Part shown: one piece after another, positions 8,784 to 15,865 of the stretch
How the letters are laid out: the number at the start of each line of letters is the position of its first letter
Position numbering within the stretch: the first letter of the stretch is position 1
Origin: Atopobiaceae bacterium UBA1367
Lineage (GTDB): Bacteria > Actinomycetota > Coriobacteriia > Coriobacteriales > Atopobiaceae
NCBI GenBank assembly: GCA_002305995.1
Contig: DBRN01000003.1
Span: 62,001-126,000, forward strand
Direction of reading: 5' to 3'
Length of the DNA stretch: 64,000 nt
The notes under the pieces: generated by a model
Told to the model about the DNA's origin: nothing
The model's database searches: none
Seen by the model: the letters and a program-made list of their open reading frames with translations, nothing else
Translations under genes and position numbers: made by a program

Positions 8784-10598
8784 GTGCGCGTCGGCATCGC
8801 CCAGATAAACACGGTGCCGGGGGCCTTCGACCAGACGGTCGCCCAGATGGTCGCCCAGTCCCAGACGGCCGCCGAGCGGGGGGTCGAGCTGCTCGTCTTC
8901 CCGCTCGCGGCCCTTGCGGGCGTCGAGGTGGTGCCCTATGCCGACCGCGCCTCGTTCATGCGCGACGTCGCCGACGCGCTCTCGTCGCTCTCCGAGCAGC
9001 TCGCGTGCCCGGCGCTCGTCCCCGTCCTCATGGACCTGGGCGACGAGCGGGGTGACTTCGACGTCGCCCTGCTCGATGACGGTGCGATCACGCCGATCCG
9101 CATGATGTCGCGGTTGCAGGCGTTGAGCTCCCCCGCGCCGCAGCAGGACGTCGACGTGCCCGAGCTCGAGTTTGGGGGCGTGCGGATCGCCCTGGCGCTC
9201 TCGCACTCCGACCTGGACGTGCTCGGCGGCTACGACTATGACGTGGATGTGGCGGTGTACTTCTCCGAGCACCCCTTTGCCCTGGACGATCCGTCGAGCG
9301 CCATGGGGGCCTGCCTGGACAACGGCCGCTTCGTGGACGACGCGCGCCGCATCAGCGCATGGTTCGTGGGCACCGCCTCGCTGGGCGGCTACAGCGACGA
9401 GGTGTTCTCGGGCTCGAGCTTCGTGCTGGACCCGACGGGAGAGCTCGTGGCCTCCGCCCCGGCCTTCGAGGAGGATCTCCTCGTTGCCGAGGTGGGCGGC
9501 CCGGCGGCCGAGCCCCATGACGTCCTCATGCCGGAGGTGTTCGACGCCCCGTTCGCCCTCTGGCAGGCCGTCTCCCTTGGCGTCCACGACTTCGTGACCA
9601 AGCACGGCCATGCCGACGCGGCCCTGTGCCTTGACGGCACGATCGGCTCGATGGTGCTGGCGGCGCTCGCCTCCGACGCCCTCGGCCCTCGCCACGTGCA
9701 CGTGCTCGTGGGCGCCTCGGCGGGCTCCGCCGCGCCCGTGTGCAGGGATCTCGCGCGGCGCCTGAGGGTCGACGTGACCAGCAGCTCCGGCGCGCCCCGT
9801 GGGATCGACCCGCGCGACTTCGACGAGCTGGAGCTCGCGGCCCTCGCGCGTGAGCACGGGGCCCTCGCGCTCTCCTCGCTCGACAAGACCGCGTTGGCCC
9901 TGGGCACCCGTGCGTGCGAGGTCAGCGTGGCCGTGCTCTGCCCGCTCGGGGACGTCTATCGCTCTGACATACTCGACATGGCGCGCGTGCGCAACACCAT
10001 CTCCCCGCTGTTCAAGCGGGTGCGGCTCCGTGTCGCGGACGAGCTCATGCTGCCGCTGGCAGCCAAGTCGGTGCTGCCCATCGCGGGGGAGCACGACATC
10101 GCACGCATCGACCAGCTGCTCTTCGGCCACATCGAGTACGATCGCCCGCTCGCGGAGCTCGTGCCCGATGCGCCGCTGCCCGAGGAGGTCGTGTGCGCGG
10201 TGCTGCGCGCGCACCGGCAGGGGGAGCTGGCACGGCGCGCGGCCCCGCCGGTGCTTGCGATGAGCACGCGCACGCTCGATGACGCGCGCTTTCCGTTGGG
10301 GGTCCGCTGGCACGACGAGCACGCCGATGACGCGAGCCTGCTGTCCGGTGGCTCGCAGGCGCTTGGCTCGCGCGTCATGGAGGGCGGTGCGGAGGCAGCC
10401 CATGGCCCTGCCCCCGACGCCTCGTCGCCTGCCGGGGGCGTCGATCTCGACGCCACGCTCGCCCTGCTGCGCGACCTCGCCGAGCAGGGTGGCTTCGTCT
10501 CTCCCGACCTCGCCTCGCTCGAGGCGCTCTCCGGTGCGGACCTGCGGTCCGTGCTGGAGTCCGGTGGCAACCCGATGAGCCCGTTCTCGGAGAACTAG
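8784..10598 (+). CDS. NadE-like (CN-hydrolase + NAD synthase) protein, catalytic residues missing
   Basis: 604 residues with the layout of glutamine-dependent NAD+ synthetase: N-terminal carbon-nitrogen hydrolase fold (VGIAQINTVPGAFDQ) and C-terminal ATP-pyrophosphatase NAD-synthase fold (ASDALGPRHVHVLV, SSLDKTALALGTRA, then HIEYDRPLAEL). Key residues are altered. The hydrolase Glu of the usual FPE motif is Leu (VFPLAALAG), the nucleophile Cys region reads IALALSHSD without Cys, and the SGGxDS P-loop has become LDGTIGS. It is therefore probably not an active amidotransferase-synthetase, although the fold is kept over full length without frameshift. Starts at a GTG 3 bp after the superoxide reductase stop. 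Possible regulatory or repurposed paralogue. Confidence 0.8.
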   Translation: MRVGIAQINTVPGAFDQTVAQMVAQSQTAAERGVELLVFPLAALAGVEVVPYADRASFMRDVADALSSLSEQLACPALVPVLMDLGDERGDFDVALLDDGAITPIRMMSRLQALSSPAPQQDVDVPELEFGGVRIALALSHSDLDVLGGYDYDVDVAVYFSEHPFALDDPSSAMGACLDNGRFVDDARRISAWFVGTASLGGYSDEVFSGSSFVLDPTGELVASAPAFEEDLLVAEVGGPAAEPHDVLMPEVFDAPFALWQAVSLGVHDFVTKHGHADAALCLDGTIGSMVLAALASDALGPRHVHVLVGASAGSAAPVCRDLARRLRVDVTSSSGAPRGIDPRDFDELELAALAREHGALALSSLDKTALALGTRACEVSVAVLCPLGDVYRSDILDMARVRNTISPLFKRVRLRVADELMLPLAAKSVLPIAGEHDIARIDQLLFGHIEYDRPLAELVPDAPLPEEVVCAVLRAHRQGELARRAAPPVLAMSTRTLDDARFPLGVRWHDEHADDASLLSGGSQALGSRVMEGGAEAAHGPAPDASSPAGGVDLDATLALLRDLAEQGGFVSPDLASLEALSGADLRSVLESGGNPMSPFSEN

Positions 10599-10694
10599 GC
10601 GCTCGCCCGGGAGGTGAGCCAACGAGGGCTGGGGATGCCCCGACCTCCGTCGCGCACATGGGTGGGATCTCGTGACGGTGCGTCTCAGCTGTGC

Positions 10695-10713
10695 TATGAT
10701 AGAACGCACGTTC
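10695..10713 (+). promoter_or_regulatory. ruvCAB promoter -10 with LexA (SOS) box
   Basis: TATGAT at 10695-10700 (with GTGACG 17 bp upstream at 10672) is followed at once by GAACGCACGTTC at 10702-10713. This matches the Gram-positive/actinobacterial LexA operator GAAC-N4-GTTC, so repressor binding would cover the transcription start. It lies 38 bp before the ruvC GTG, fitting SOS control of the Holliday-junction genes. Confidence 0.8.
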
Positions 10714-10751
10714 GATGTGCGGCCTTGCCGTCGGCGGCGGGGGGAGGTTAC

Positions 10752-11381
10752 GTGATCATCCTTGGCATAGATCCCGGTCTCGCGCACACCGGCTGGGGCA
10801 TCGTCGAGACGCGCGGGTCCCTCTGTCGTGCCCGCGCCTACGGGTGCGTGACCACCAAGGCCTCCGATCCGACGGACCAACGGCTGGGCATGATCTTCTC
10901 GGAGCTGTCGCGCGCGATCGAGGCGTACCATCCCACGCAGCTCGCGATCGAGAAGGTCTTCTTTGGCGAGAACACCCGCTCGGCGCTGGCGACGGCGCAT
11001 GCGCGTGGGGCTGCCATCGTCGCCTGCTCCCAGGCAGGCCTCGAGATGGGGGAGTATACTCCCATGCAGATCAAGCAGGCCGTGGTGGGCACGGGCACCG
11101 CCGACAAGCGCCAGGTCGCCTACATGGTCCGCACGGTGCTCGCGCTCGACCACGACCCACGCCCCGACCACGCGGCCGATGCGCTGGCCGCGGCGGTGTG
11201 CCATGCCAACCTGCGTCGCACCAGAGAGCTGTCCCTCCGGGCGGCGGGGGCGCAGATGGCGGAGGCGGAGCGTGCCCAGCGCCAGCTCGCGCGCGAGGAG
11301 GCCCGTGAGGTCACGGCCGCCGCCACGGCTGCCAACGTCGCCCGCATGCACGAGGGACAGGTGAGGAGGACCGCCCCGTGA
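10752..11381 (+). CDS. ruvC: Holliday-junction endonuclease RuvC
   Basis: 209-residue RNase-H-fold nuclease that cuts Holliday junctions with RuvAB. The catalytic carboxylates are visible: D in GIDPGLAHTGWG, E in LAIEKVFFGENTRS, and the two D in RPDHAADALAAA. The GTG at 10752 is chosen because it begins the conserved IILGIDPG and has GGGGAGG in front; the longer open frame upstream lacks homology. Its C-terminal ~35 residues are Ala/Glu/Arg-rich and extend past the usual ~170-residue core. Overlaps ruvA by 4 bp (GTGA). Confidence 0.96.
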   Translation: MIILGIDPGLAHTGWGIVETRGSLCRARAYGCVTTKASDPTDQRLGMIFSELSRAIEAYHPTQLAIEKVFFGENTRSALATAHARGAAIVACSQAGLEMGEYTPMQIKQAVVGTGTADKRQVAYMVRTVLALDHDPRPDHAADALAAAVCHANLRRTRELSLRAAGAQMAEAERAQRQLAREEAREVTAAATAANVARMHEGQVRRTAP

Positions 11382-12007
11382 TCGTCCAGTTGACCGGAAC
11401 CCTCGTCGAGGCGCTTCCCACCCATGTGGTGCTCGATGTCGGTGGCGTGGGCTACGAGCTTGGCATCTCAGCGTCCACCGCGGCGTCGCTCCCCCAGACG
11501 GGCGCGGCGGGTGTCACCATGCTCACGCGGCTCGTCGTGCGCGAGGATGCCATGGACCTCTACGGCTTTGCCAGCCGGGAGGAGCGTGCGCTCTTCGACA
11601 GGCTGGTGTCGGTCTCCGGCGTAGGGCCCAAGCTCGCCCTCTCGGTGCTCTCCACCTTCTCGCCCGCCCAGCTCGCCGTGGTCGTCTCCACGCAGGATGC
11701 CGTCCGCATGGCACAGGTTCCGGGTGTGGGGAGGCGCAAGGGACAGCGCCTGCTCGTGGAGCTCGAGGGCGTCTTCGCCAAAGATGCCGAGCTGCGCGGC
11801 CTGGTGGCTGCCAGCCAGCCCACCCTCTCGGAAGACGCCGCGCCGCCCGTCTCGTCGATCGCGGCCGAGGCGGCCGAGGCGCTGCTGTCCATGGGCTTCT
11901 CGCCCCAGGAGGCGGAGCTCGCCCTCGAGGGGCACGATGACGAGGGCGTCACCACCACCGAGGGGGCGCTCTCCTACGCGCTCAGGCGCCTGGGAGGTGG
12001 TCGGTGA
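11378..12007 (+). CDS. ruvA: Holliday-junction branch-migration protein RuvA
   Basis: 209-residue tetrameric DNA-junction binder that loads RuvB. The N-terminal OB domain begins VQLTGTLVEALPTHVVLDVGG. Helix-hairpin-helix motifs follow at FDRLVSVSGVGPKLAL and MAQVPGVGRRKGQRL. The C-terminal UBA-like domain III ends ALEGHDDEGVTTTEGALSYA. The GTG start overlaps the ruvC stop by 4 bp and its stop overlaps the ruvB start, so the three genes are translationally coupled in one SOS-regulated operon. Confidence 0.95.
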   Translation: MIVQLTGTLVEALPTHVVLDVGGVGYELGISASTAASLPQTGAAGVTMLTRLVVREDAMDLYGFASREERALFDRLVSVSGVGPKLALSVLSTFSPAQLAVVVSTQDAVRMAQVPGVGRRKGQRLLVELEGVFAKDAELRGLVAASQPTLSEDAAPPVSSIAAEAAEALLSMGFSPQEAELALEGHDDEGVTTTEGALSYALRRLGGGR

Positions 12008-13086
12008 TGTGGGAGGCCTCGCAGGACGACCTGTTCGGCGCCGGTGGTGCCGGCGCAGGGGCGGCTACCCCGTCCCGACGGGCGGGACAGCGCAGCATGA
12101 CTGCCGAGCTCACCTCGGACGACCTCGAGGTCGATCGCACGCTGCGACCAAGGACGCTTGACGACTACTGCGGTCAGGAGCGCGTGCGCGAGAACCTCCG
12201 CGTGCTCATCCAAGCCGCGTGCGATCGCAACGAGCCCCTTGACCACGTCATCTTCTCAGGCCCGCCCGGCTTGGGCAAGACGACGCTCGCGGGTGTGGTG
12301 GCCAACGAGATGGGCGCCACCCTGCACACGACCTCAGGGCCCGCCATCGAGCGCACCGGCGACCTCGCCGCCATCCTCACGAACCTCGGCGAGGGCGACA
12401 TCCTCTTCGTCGACGAGATCCACCGCCTCAACCATCAGGTCGAGGAGGTGCTCTACCCCGCCATGGAGGACTTCTTCCTCGACATCGTCATCGGCAAGGG
12501 GCCGGCGGCGCGCTCCATCAGGCTGGACATCCCGCGCTTCACGCTGGTGGGGGCGACCACGCGCACGGGCCTGCTCACAGGTCCCTTGCGCGACCGCTTT
12601 GGCATCTCATACAGGCTCGACTACTACTCCACGGAGGAGCTCACGCGCATCGTGGTGCGCTCGGCCGCCATCCTGGGAGTCGAGATCGACGCGCAGGGGG
12701 CGGCGGAGGTCGCGTCGCGCTCGCGCGGGACGCCGCGCCTGGCAAACCGCCTGCTCAAGCGCGTGCGAGACTATGCCCAGGTCAGGGCGGGGGGTGGCAT
12801 CTCGTGGCAGGTGGCCGCCGAGGCGCTCTCGTTCTTCGAGATCGACGAGCTGGGTCTCGACTGGATGGACGTCAAGATCCTCGACGCCCTGGTGCGCACC
12901 TTCCGCGGTCGCCCGGTCGGCCTCTCCACCGTGGCGTCGGCGGTGGGGGAGGACCCATCCACGCTCGAGGACGTGTACGAGCCCTACCTCCTGCAGCAAG
13001 GGCTGATCATCCGCACGCCGCAGGGACGCCAGGCGACCTCGGCGGCATTCGAGCACCTGGGCATCGTGCCTCCCGCACACGGGTAG
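12007..13086 (+). CDS. ruvB: Holliday-junction helicase RuvB
   Basis: 359-residue AAA+ motor for branch migration. Walker A is GPPGLGKTTLA, Walker B is LFVDEIHRL, sensor 1 is GATTRTGLL, and the C-terminal winged helix contains TFRGRPVGLSTVAS. The ATG at 12007 has GGGAGG seven bases upstream; a GTG at 12004 is the alternative start. The last codons (IVPPAHG, TAG) lie inside a 26-bp element that is repeated 62 bp downstream, so the repeat has become part of the ruvB tail. Confidence 0.96.
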   Translation: MWEASQDDLFGAGGAGAGAATPSRRAGQRSMTAELTSDDLEVDRTLRPRTLDDYCGQERVRENLRVLIQAACDRNEPLDHVIFSGPPGLGKTTLAGVVANEMGATLHTTSGPAIERTGDLAAILTNLGEGDILFVDEIHRLNHQVEEVLYPAMEDFFLDIVIGKGPAARSIRLDIPRFTLVGATTRTGLLTGPLRDRFGISYRLDYYSTEELTRIVVRSAAILGVEIDAQGAAEVASRSRGTPRLANRLLKRVRDYAQVRAGGGISWQVAAEALSFFEIDELGLDWMDVKILDALVRTFRGRPVGLSTVASAVGEDPSTLEDVYEPYLLQQGLIIRTPQGRQATSAAFEHLGIVPPAHG

Positions 13087-13148
13087 TAGGTCCCGCGCCG
13101 TCTCGAACGCTGGGACGCTGCCGCATCGTGCCTCCCGCGCACGGGTAG
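13061..13148. repeat. Twin 26-bp element, 62-bp offset (ruvB end)
   Basis: Copies at 13061-13086 and 13123-13148 differ by one base (GCATCGTGCCTCCCGC, then A or G, then CACGGGTAG). Each can form CGTGC/GCACG or CCCG/CGGG hairpins. The first contains the ruvB stop codon. The 36 bp between them is not repeated. Confidence 0.85.
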
Positions 13149-13276
13149 CGGGCAGCGGCCCTTCGGCACCCTCTGGCAGCCGTCCCTCGCGGCGTGCCCA
13201 GTGGCATGCCGCCGCATGCGGGAATTGCTACACTGGGTGCGTTTGAACGGGTGCGTTGGCGCCAAAGGAGGGTCCC

Positions 13277-13678
13277 ATGCTGCATCGCGACTACCTGCTG
13301 GAGATCGTTGCCACCTTCGTCGACGCCGTGACCGTGGCGTTGCGCCGTGCGGTCCTGGACGGCGATCCCACGGCCGCCCGGGAGGTGGAGGATGACGTCG
13401 CCGCGATGCTCGACCTCGATCCCCAGACGGCCATGAGCCTCTCGCCGCACTCGCTGGTCACGATGATGCTGCTCTCGGGCATGGGTGATCCCCTGGCAGG
13501 CTACGTGTCGTACGCGCTTGACCGGGTGGGCGATGCCTACGACAACGCAGGGGACACCGAGAAGGCCGCATTGCGCTGGGACCAGGCGCAGGCCGTTGCC
13601 GAGGCGTTCGGCTGCGACCCGGATGCCATACCCGAGGCGTTCTCTTCGCTGGAGCGCGAGCTCTCCGCCGCCGAGTGA
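13277..13678 (+). CDS. Small helical protein of unknown function
   Basis: 133-residue, probably all-helical soluble protein that I do not firmly recognise; related small proteins occur next to ruv genes in other coriobacteria as far as I recall (weak). It begins MLHRDYLLEIVATFVDAV, is rich in Asp, Ala and Met in the middle (DDVAAMLDLDPQTAMSL), and ends with a TPR-like pair of helices (YDNAGDTEKAALRWDQAQAV). The ATG at 13277 has AAAGGAGGG in front. A candidate -10 (TACACT) lies at 13229-13234, so it is probably transcribed on its own. Confidence 0.7.
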   Translation: MLHRDYLLEIVATFVDAVTVALRRAVLDGDPTAAREVEDDVAAMLDLDPQTAMSLSPHSLVTMMLLSGMGDPLAGYVSYALDRVGDAYDNAGDTEKAALRWDQAQAVAEAFGCDPDAIPEAFSSLERELSAAE

Positions 13679-13716
13679 GGCGGCGCTCCGTCGCTCCGTC
13701 ACCCGGCGGGATGATC

Positions 13717-14601
13717 TCAGGCGTCTGATGGGCGGTCCCGTGTGGAGAGCACGATGCCGACGACCACGATGGCGCCGCCCAGAAGCTGCTGCGCGCTGAT
13801 CCGCTCCCCCAGGACGAGCGCGGAGAGCGCGAGCCCAAACACTGGGATCAGGTTGGAGAGTGAGGTCGCGGTGCTGGGCTCGAGGTCCTTGAGTCCCCAG
13901 TTGTAGAGCACGAATCCCACCACCGTGCAGCCAATCACCAGATAGGCGAGCGAGGCCCAGGCGGTGGGCGAGGGCAGCTCCGCGGGCGGCCCCTCCCAGA
14001 GCGCGAGGGGGACGAAGCCCAGTGCGCCAAAGAGCGTCTGCCAGCTGGTGATGGTGAGCGTGGAATAGGTGCCCATCACCAGGCGCATCGCAAAGTTGTA
14101 GAGCGCCCAGCAGAGTCCGCCGAAGAACAGCATCAGGCTTCCCAGGGCGACGTTGGTGCCACCCCCGTTGCCCTCGGCGAGTGCGAGCACGGCCACGCCC
14201 GCAAAGGCGAGCGCGATGCCGACCGTCTTCGTGGGTCGGGGGCGTGTGCTGTCGATGAGGCACTCGAGCGTGAGCGTCATGGCGGGAAACGACCCCACGA
14301 TGAGCGACGAGGTCGATGCGGGGAGCATGGACACGCCGTAGTTCTCTCCGGCGAAGTAGAGCGTCGTGCCCAGGATGCCGGTGAGGGCGATCTGCGCCAT
14401 GCCGCGTGCGTCGGGCCTCTCTTGGTCGCCCCTGACGAGGCGTGCCGCGAAGAATGCCACCGTGGCCAGCGAGAAGCGGATGAGCCCGAGCGACATGGGG
14501 GCGAGCGTGTCGTAGCTGAGCTTCGAGGCGACGAGCGAGCCGCTCCAGAGCAGGCAGGCGACGGCGGCGGCGACGAGGTGGGCGGTGCGGGGGTTGTTCA
14601 T
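13717..14601 (-). CDS. EamA/DMT-family membrane transporter
   Basis: 294-residue integral membrane protein with about ten hydrophobic helices in two EamA repeats. The first begins LVAAAVACLLWSGSLVASKL; the second includes GSLMLFFGGLCWALYNFAM and ends GLALSALVLGERISAQQLLG. Drug/metabolite superfamily members export amino acids, nucleosides or metabolites; the substrate cannot be read from sequence. Convergent with the preceding hypothetical gene, with only 38 bp between the two stop codons and no clear terminator there. Confidence 0.88.
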   Translation of the reverse strand: MNNPRTAHLVAAAVACLLWSGSLVASKLSYDTLAPMSLGLIRFSLATVAFFAARLVRGDQERPDARGMAQIALTGILGTTLYFAGENYGVSMLPASTSSLIVGSFPAMTLTLECLIDSTRPRPTKTVGIALAFAGVAVLALAEGNGGGTNVALGSLMLFFGGLCWALYNFAMRLVMGTYSTLTITSWQTLFGALGFVPLALWEGPPAELPSPTAWASLAYLVIGCTVVGFVLYNWGLKDLEPSTATSLSNLIPVFGLALSALVLGERISAQQLLGGAIVVVGIVLSTRDRPSDA

Positions 14602-15102
14602 GGGGCGGGTCCTTGAGCGGTAGCGGTCCGTGCGTGCGAGAGGGCGTCGTGCGTCGAGGGAGTGCTTGTCGGCCAGGTGCCCGATCGTCGCCCGGGTTCT
14701 GCTGGCGTCTGGCCTCGGGAGTCCGATCGGATCCCAGGCTCGGAGCGGAGGGGGTACGATCGGCCCTTCCAGGCTCAGGGCCGCACGACAGGTGATGCGA
14801 CCTGGGTGGGAGCATGGAAGTTGGTGTCTGACCCCTTGACAGTGCCGTCATAGAGCGCGCTTGTCAAGTTTCGGGAGCCCCCTTCCGGGTGACCCCTCCC
14901 CTCACCCGGGTTTCCGAGCACCCGAGGAAGCCCCTGGCCGGCGGTCGGGCCAGCGCGGCATGGCGAGCCGCGCTCGCTGGAGCCTTCCCGACAGATTGTG
15001 CCCGACGCTGTGTGTCCCACCCTGCCTGACGTGGGATGGGCAGCCATGAGGCCGCGTGATTTGCACTCGTCGCAGTCCCACCCTGCCTGGCGTGGGATGA
15101 GT
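14602..15102. other. Non-coding stretch upstream of the 42-bp array
   Basis: No credible gene. Contains an inverted pair CTTGACA (14835-14841) and TGTCAAG (14862-14868), and the twin element described separately at 15014. The first ~40 bp must hold the promoter of the minus-strand EamA gene, but no convincing boxes stand out. Confidence 0.5.
15014..15099. repeat. Twin 25-bp palindromic element, 61-bp offset
   Basis: Copies at 15014-15038 and 15075-15099 differ at one base (GTCCCACCCTGCCTG, then A or G, then CGTGGGATG). Each has TCCCAC/GTGGGA arms. The second copy ends 3 bp before the 42-bp array. Confidence 0.85.
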
Positions 15103-15498
15103 GGAAAGGGAAATCCCGAGTTGTGCAGAGCCAGGGTCGACGGTGGAAAGGAAAAGCCCGAGTTGTGCGGGGCCAGGGCCGACGGTGGAAAGGAAAACGT
15201 CGAGTTGTGCGGGGTCTGCTCCCCCGCCGGAAAGGAAAAGTTCGAGTTGTGAGAGCCGGCGGGGTCACAACTCGGCAAAATCCTTTCCGTCGCAGGCCAC
15301 AACCTCGCACAACTCGGGCATTTCCTTTCCAGGGTCGGTCGCCTCCTCGCACAACTCGGGCTTTTCCTTTCCGGGATCAGGGCCTGGTCCGCACAACTTG
15401 GCCTTTTCCTTTCCGGCGGGGGAGCAGACCCCGCATAGGTCACGGATTTTCCTTCCGGCAGAGGATCGCATCCCGCACGGCTCCAAGATGTCCTTTCC
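15103..15498. repeat. Inverted array of 42-bp units (array A)
   Basis: Ten units of exactly 42 bp. Four are forward (starting 15103, 15145, 15187, 15229) and about six are reversed (ending 15288, 15330, 15372, 15414, 15456, 15498), the outer ones increasingly diverged. Each unit has a conserved block (GGAAAGGAAAA, a few variable bases, CGAGTTGTGC) and an ~18-bp variable part. 15208-15240 and 15403-15435 are perfect 33-bp inverted repeats that include the variable part. The array centre (GGTCACAACTCGGC followed by AAAATCCTTTCC) is shared with array B at about 36 kb. Because 42 is 14 codons, open frames run through on both strands; I regard them as spurious. Confidence 0.9.
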
Positions 15499-15790
15499 TG
15501 CGCTGGCTCACCTCCTGCACACGTTGGGAAAACCCTCGTCGCTCTCTCGGTAGTCGACCCGTGTCCTCCACATTCCGCACATGTTGGGAAAGGCCGTCGC
15601 GCCCCGCCTCCCGGCACTCCCTCACATGCCGCACCCTCATGCCACCACCCGTGCGGTATCCCTGACCACACCCATGGCAAGCATCGATGGCACAGGGTGT
15701 GGCGTGCGAGGAAACCCGTGTCGCAAGCCGGCACAGGTGGATGGAACGTACGACCTGGCACCTCGGGCGTGCCAGAGTGCAGGCGCATGC

Positions 15791-15825
15791 GGTAGGCTAG
15801 GGCCTGACGGTAGGCTAGAGCCTAC
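15791..15825. promoter_or_regulatory. Tandem palindromic 18-bp boxes upstream of recQ
   Basis: GGTAGGCTAGGGCCTGAC at 15791-15808 is followed directly by GGTAGGCTAGAGCCTAC. Each holds a TAGGCT-AGCCTA style dyad. Position 41 bp before the recQ start fits an operator; the regulator is unknown. Confidence 0.5.
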
Positions 15826-15865
15826 AGGTGCGGGTGGCAGGCGATCGGGTGTGAGGGGGTTGTCC

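Noticed and set aside
14820..14870. Insertion-sequence end suggested by the inverted CTTGACA/TGTCAAG pair
   Set aside because: Only 7-bp arms, no transposase and no target duplication.
15103..15498. CRISPR array
   Set aside because: Units reverse orientation at the centre, the 18-bp variable parts recur as mirror copies, and no cas genes are present.
15101..15553. Cys/Ser-rich repeat proteins in the array before recQ
   Set aside because: Same reason: periodic non-coding DNA that gives open frames on both strands.
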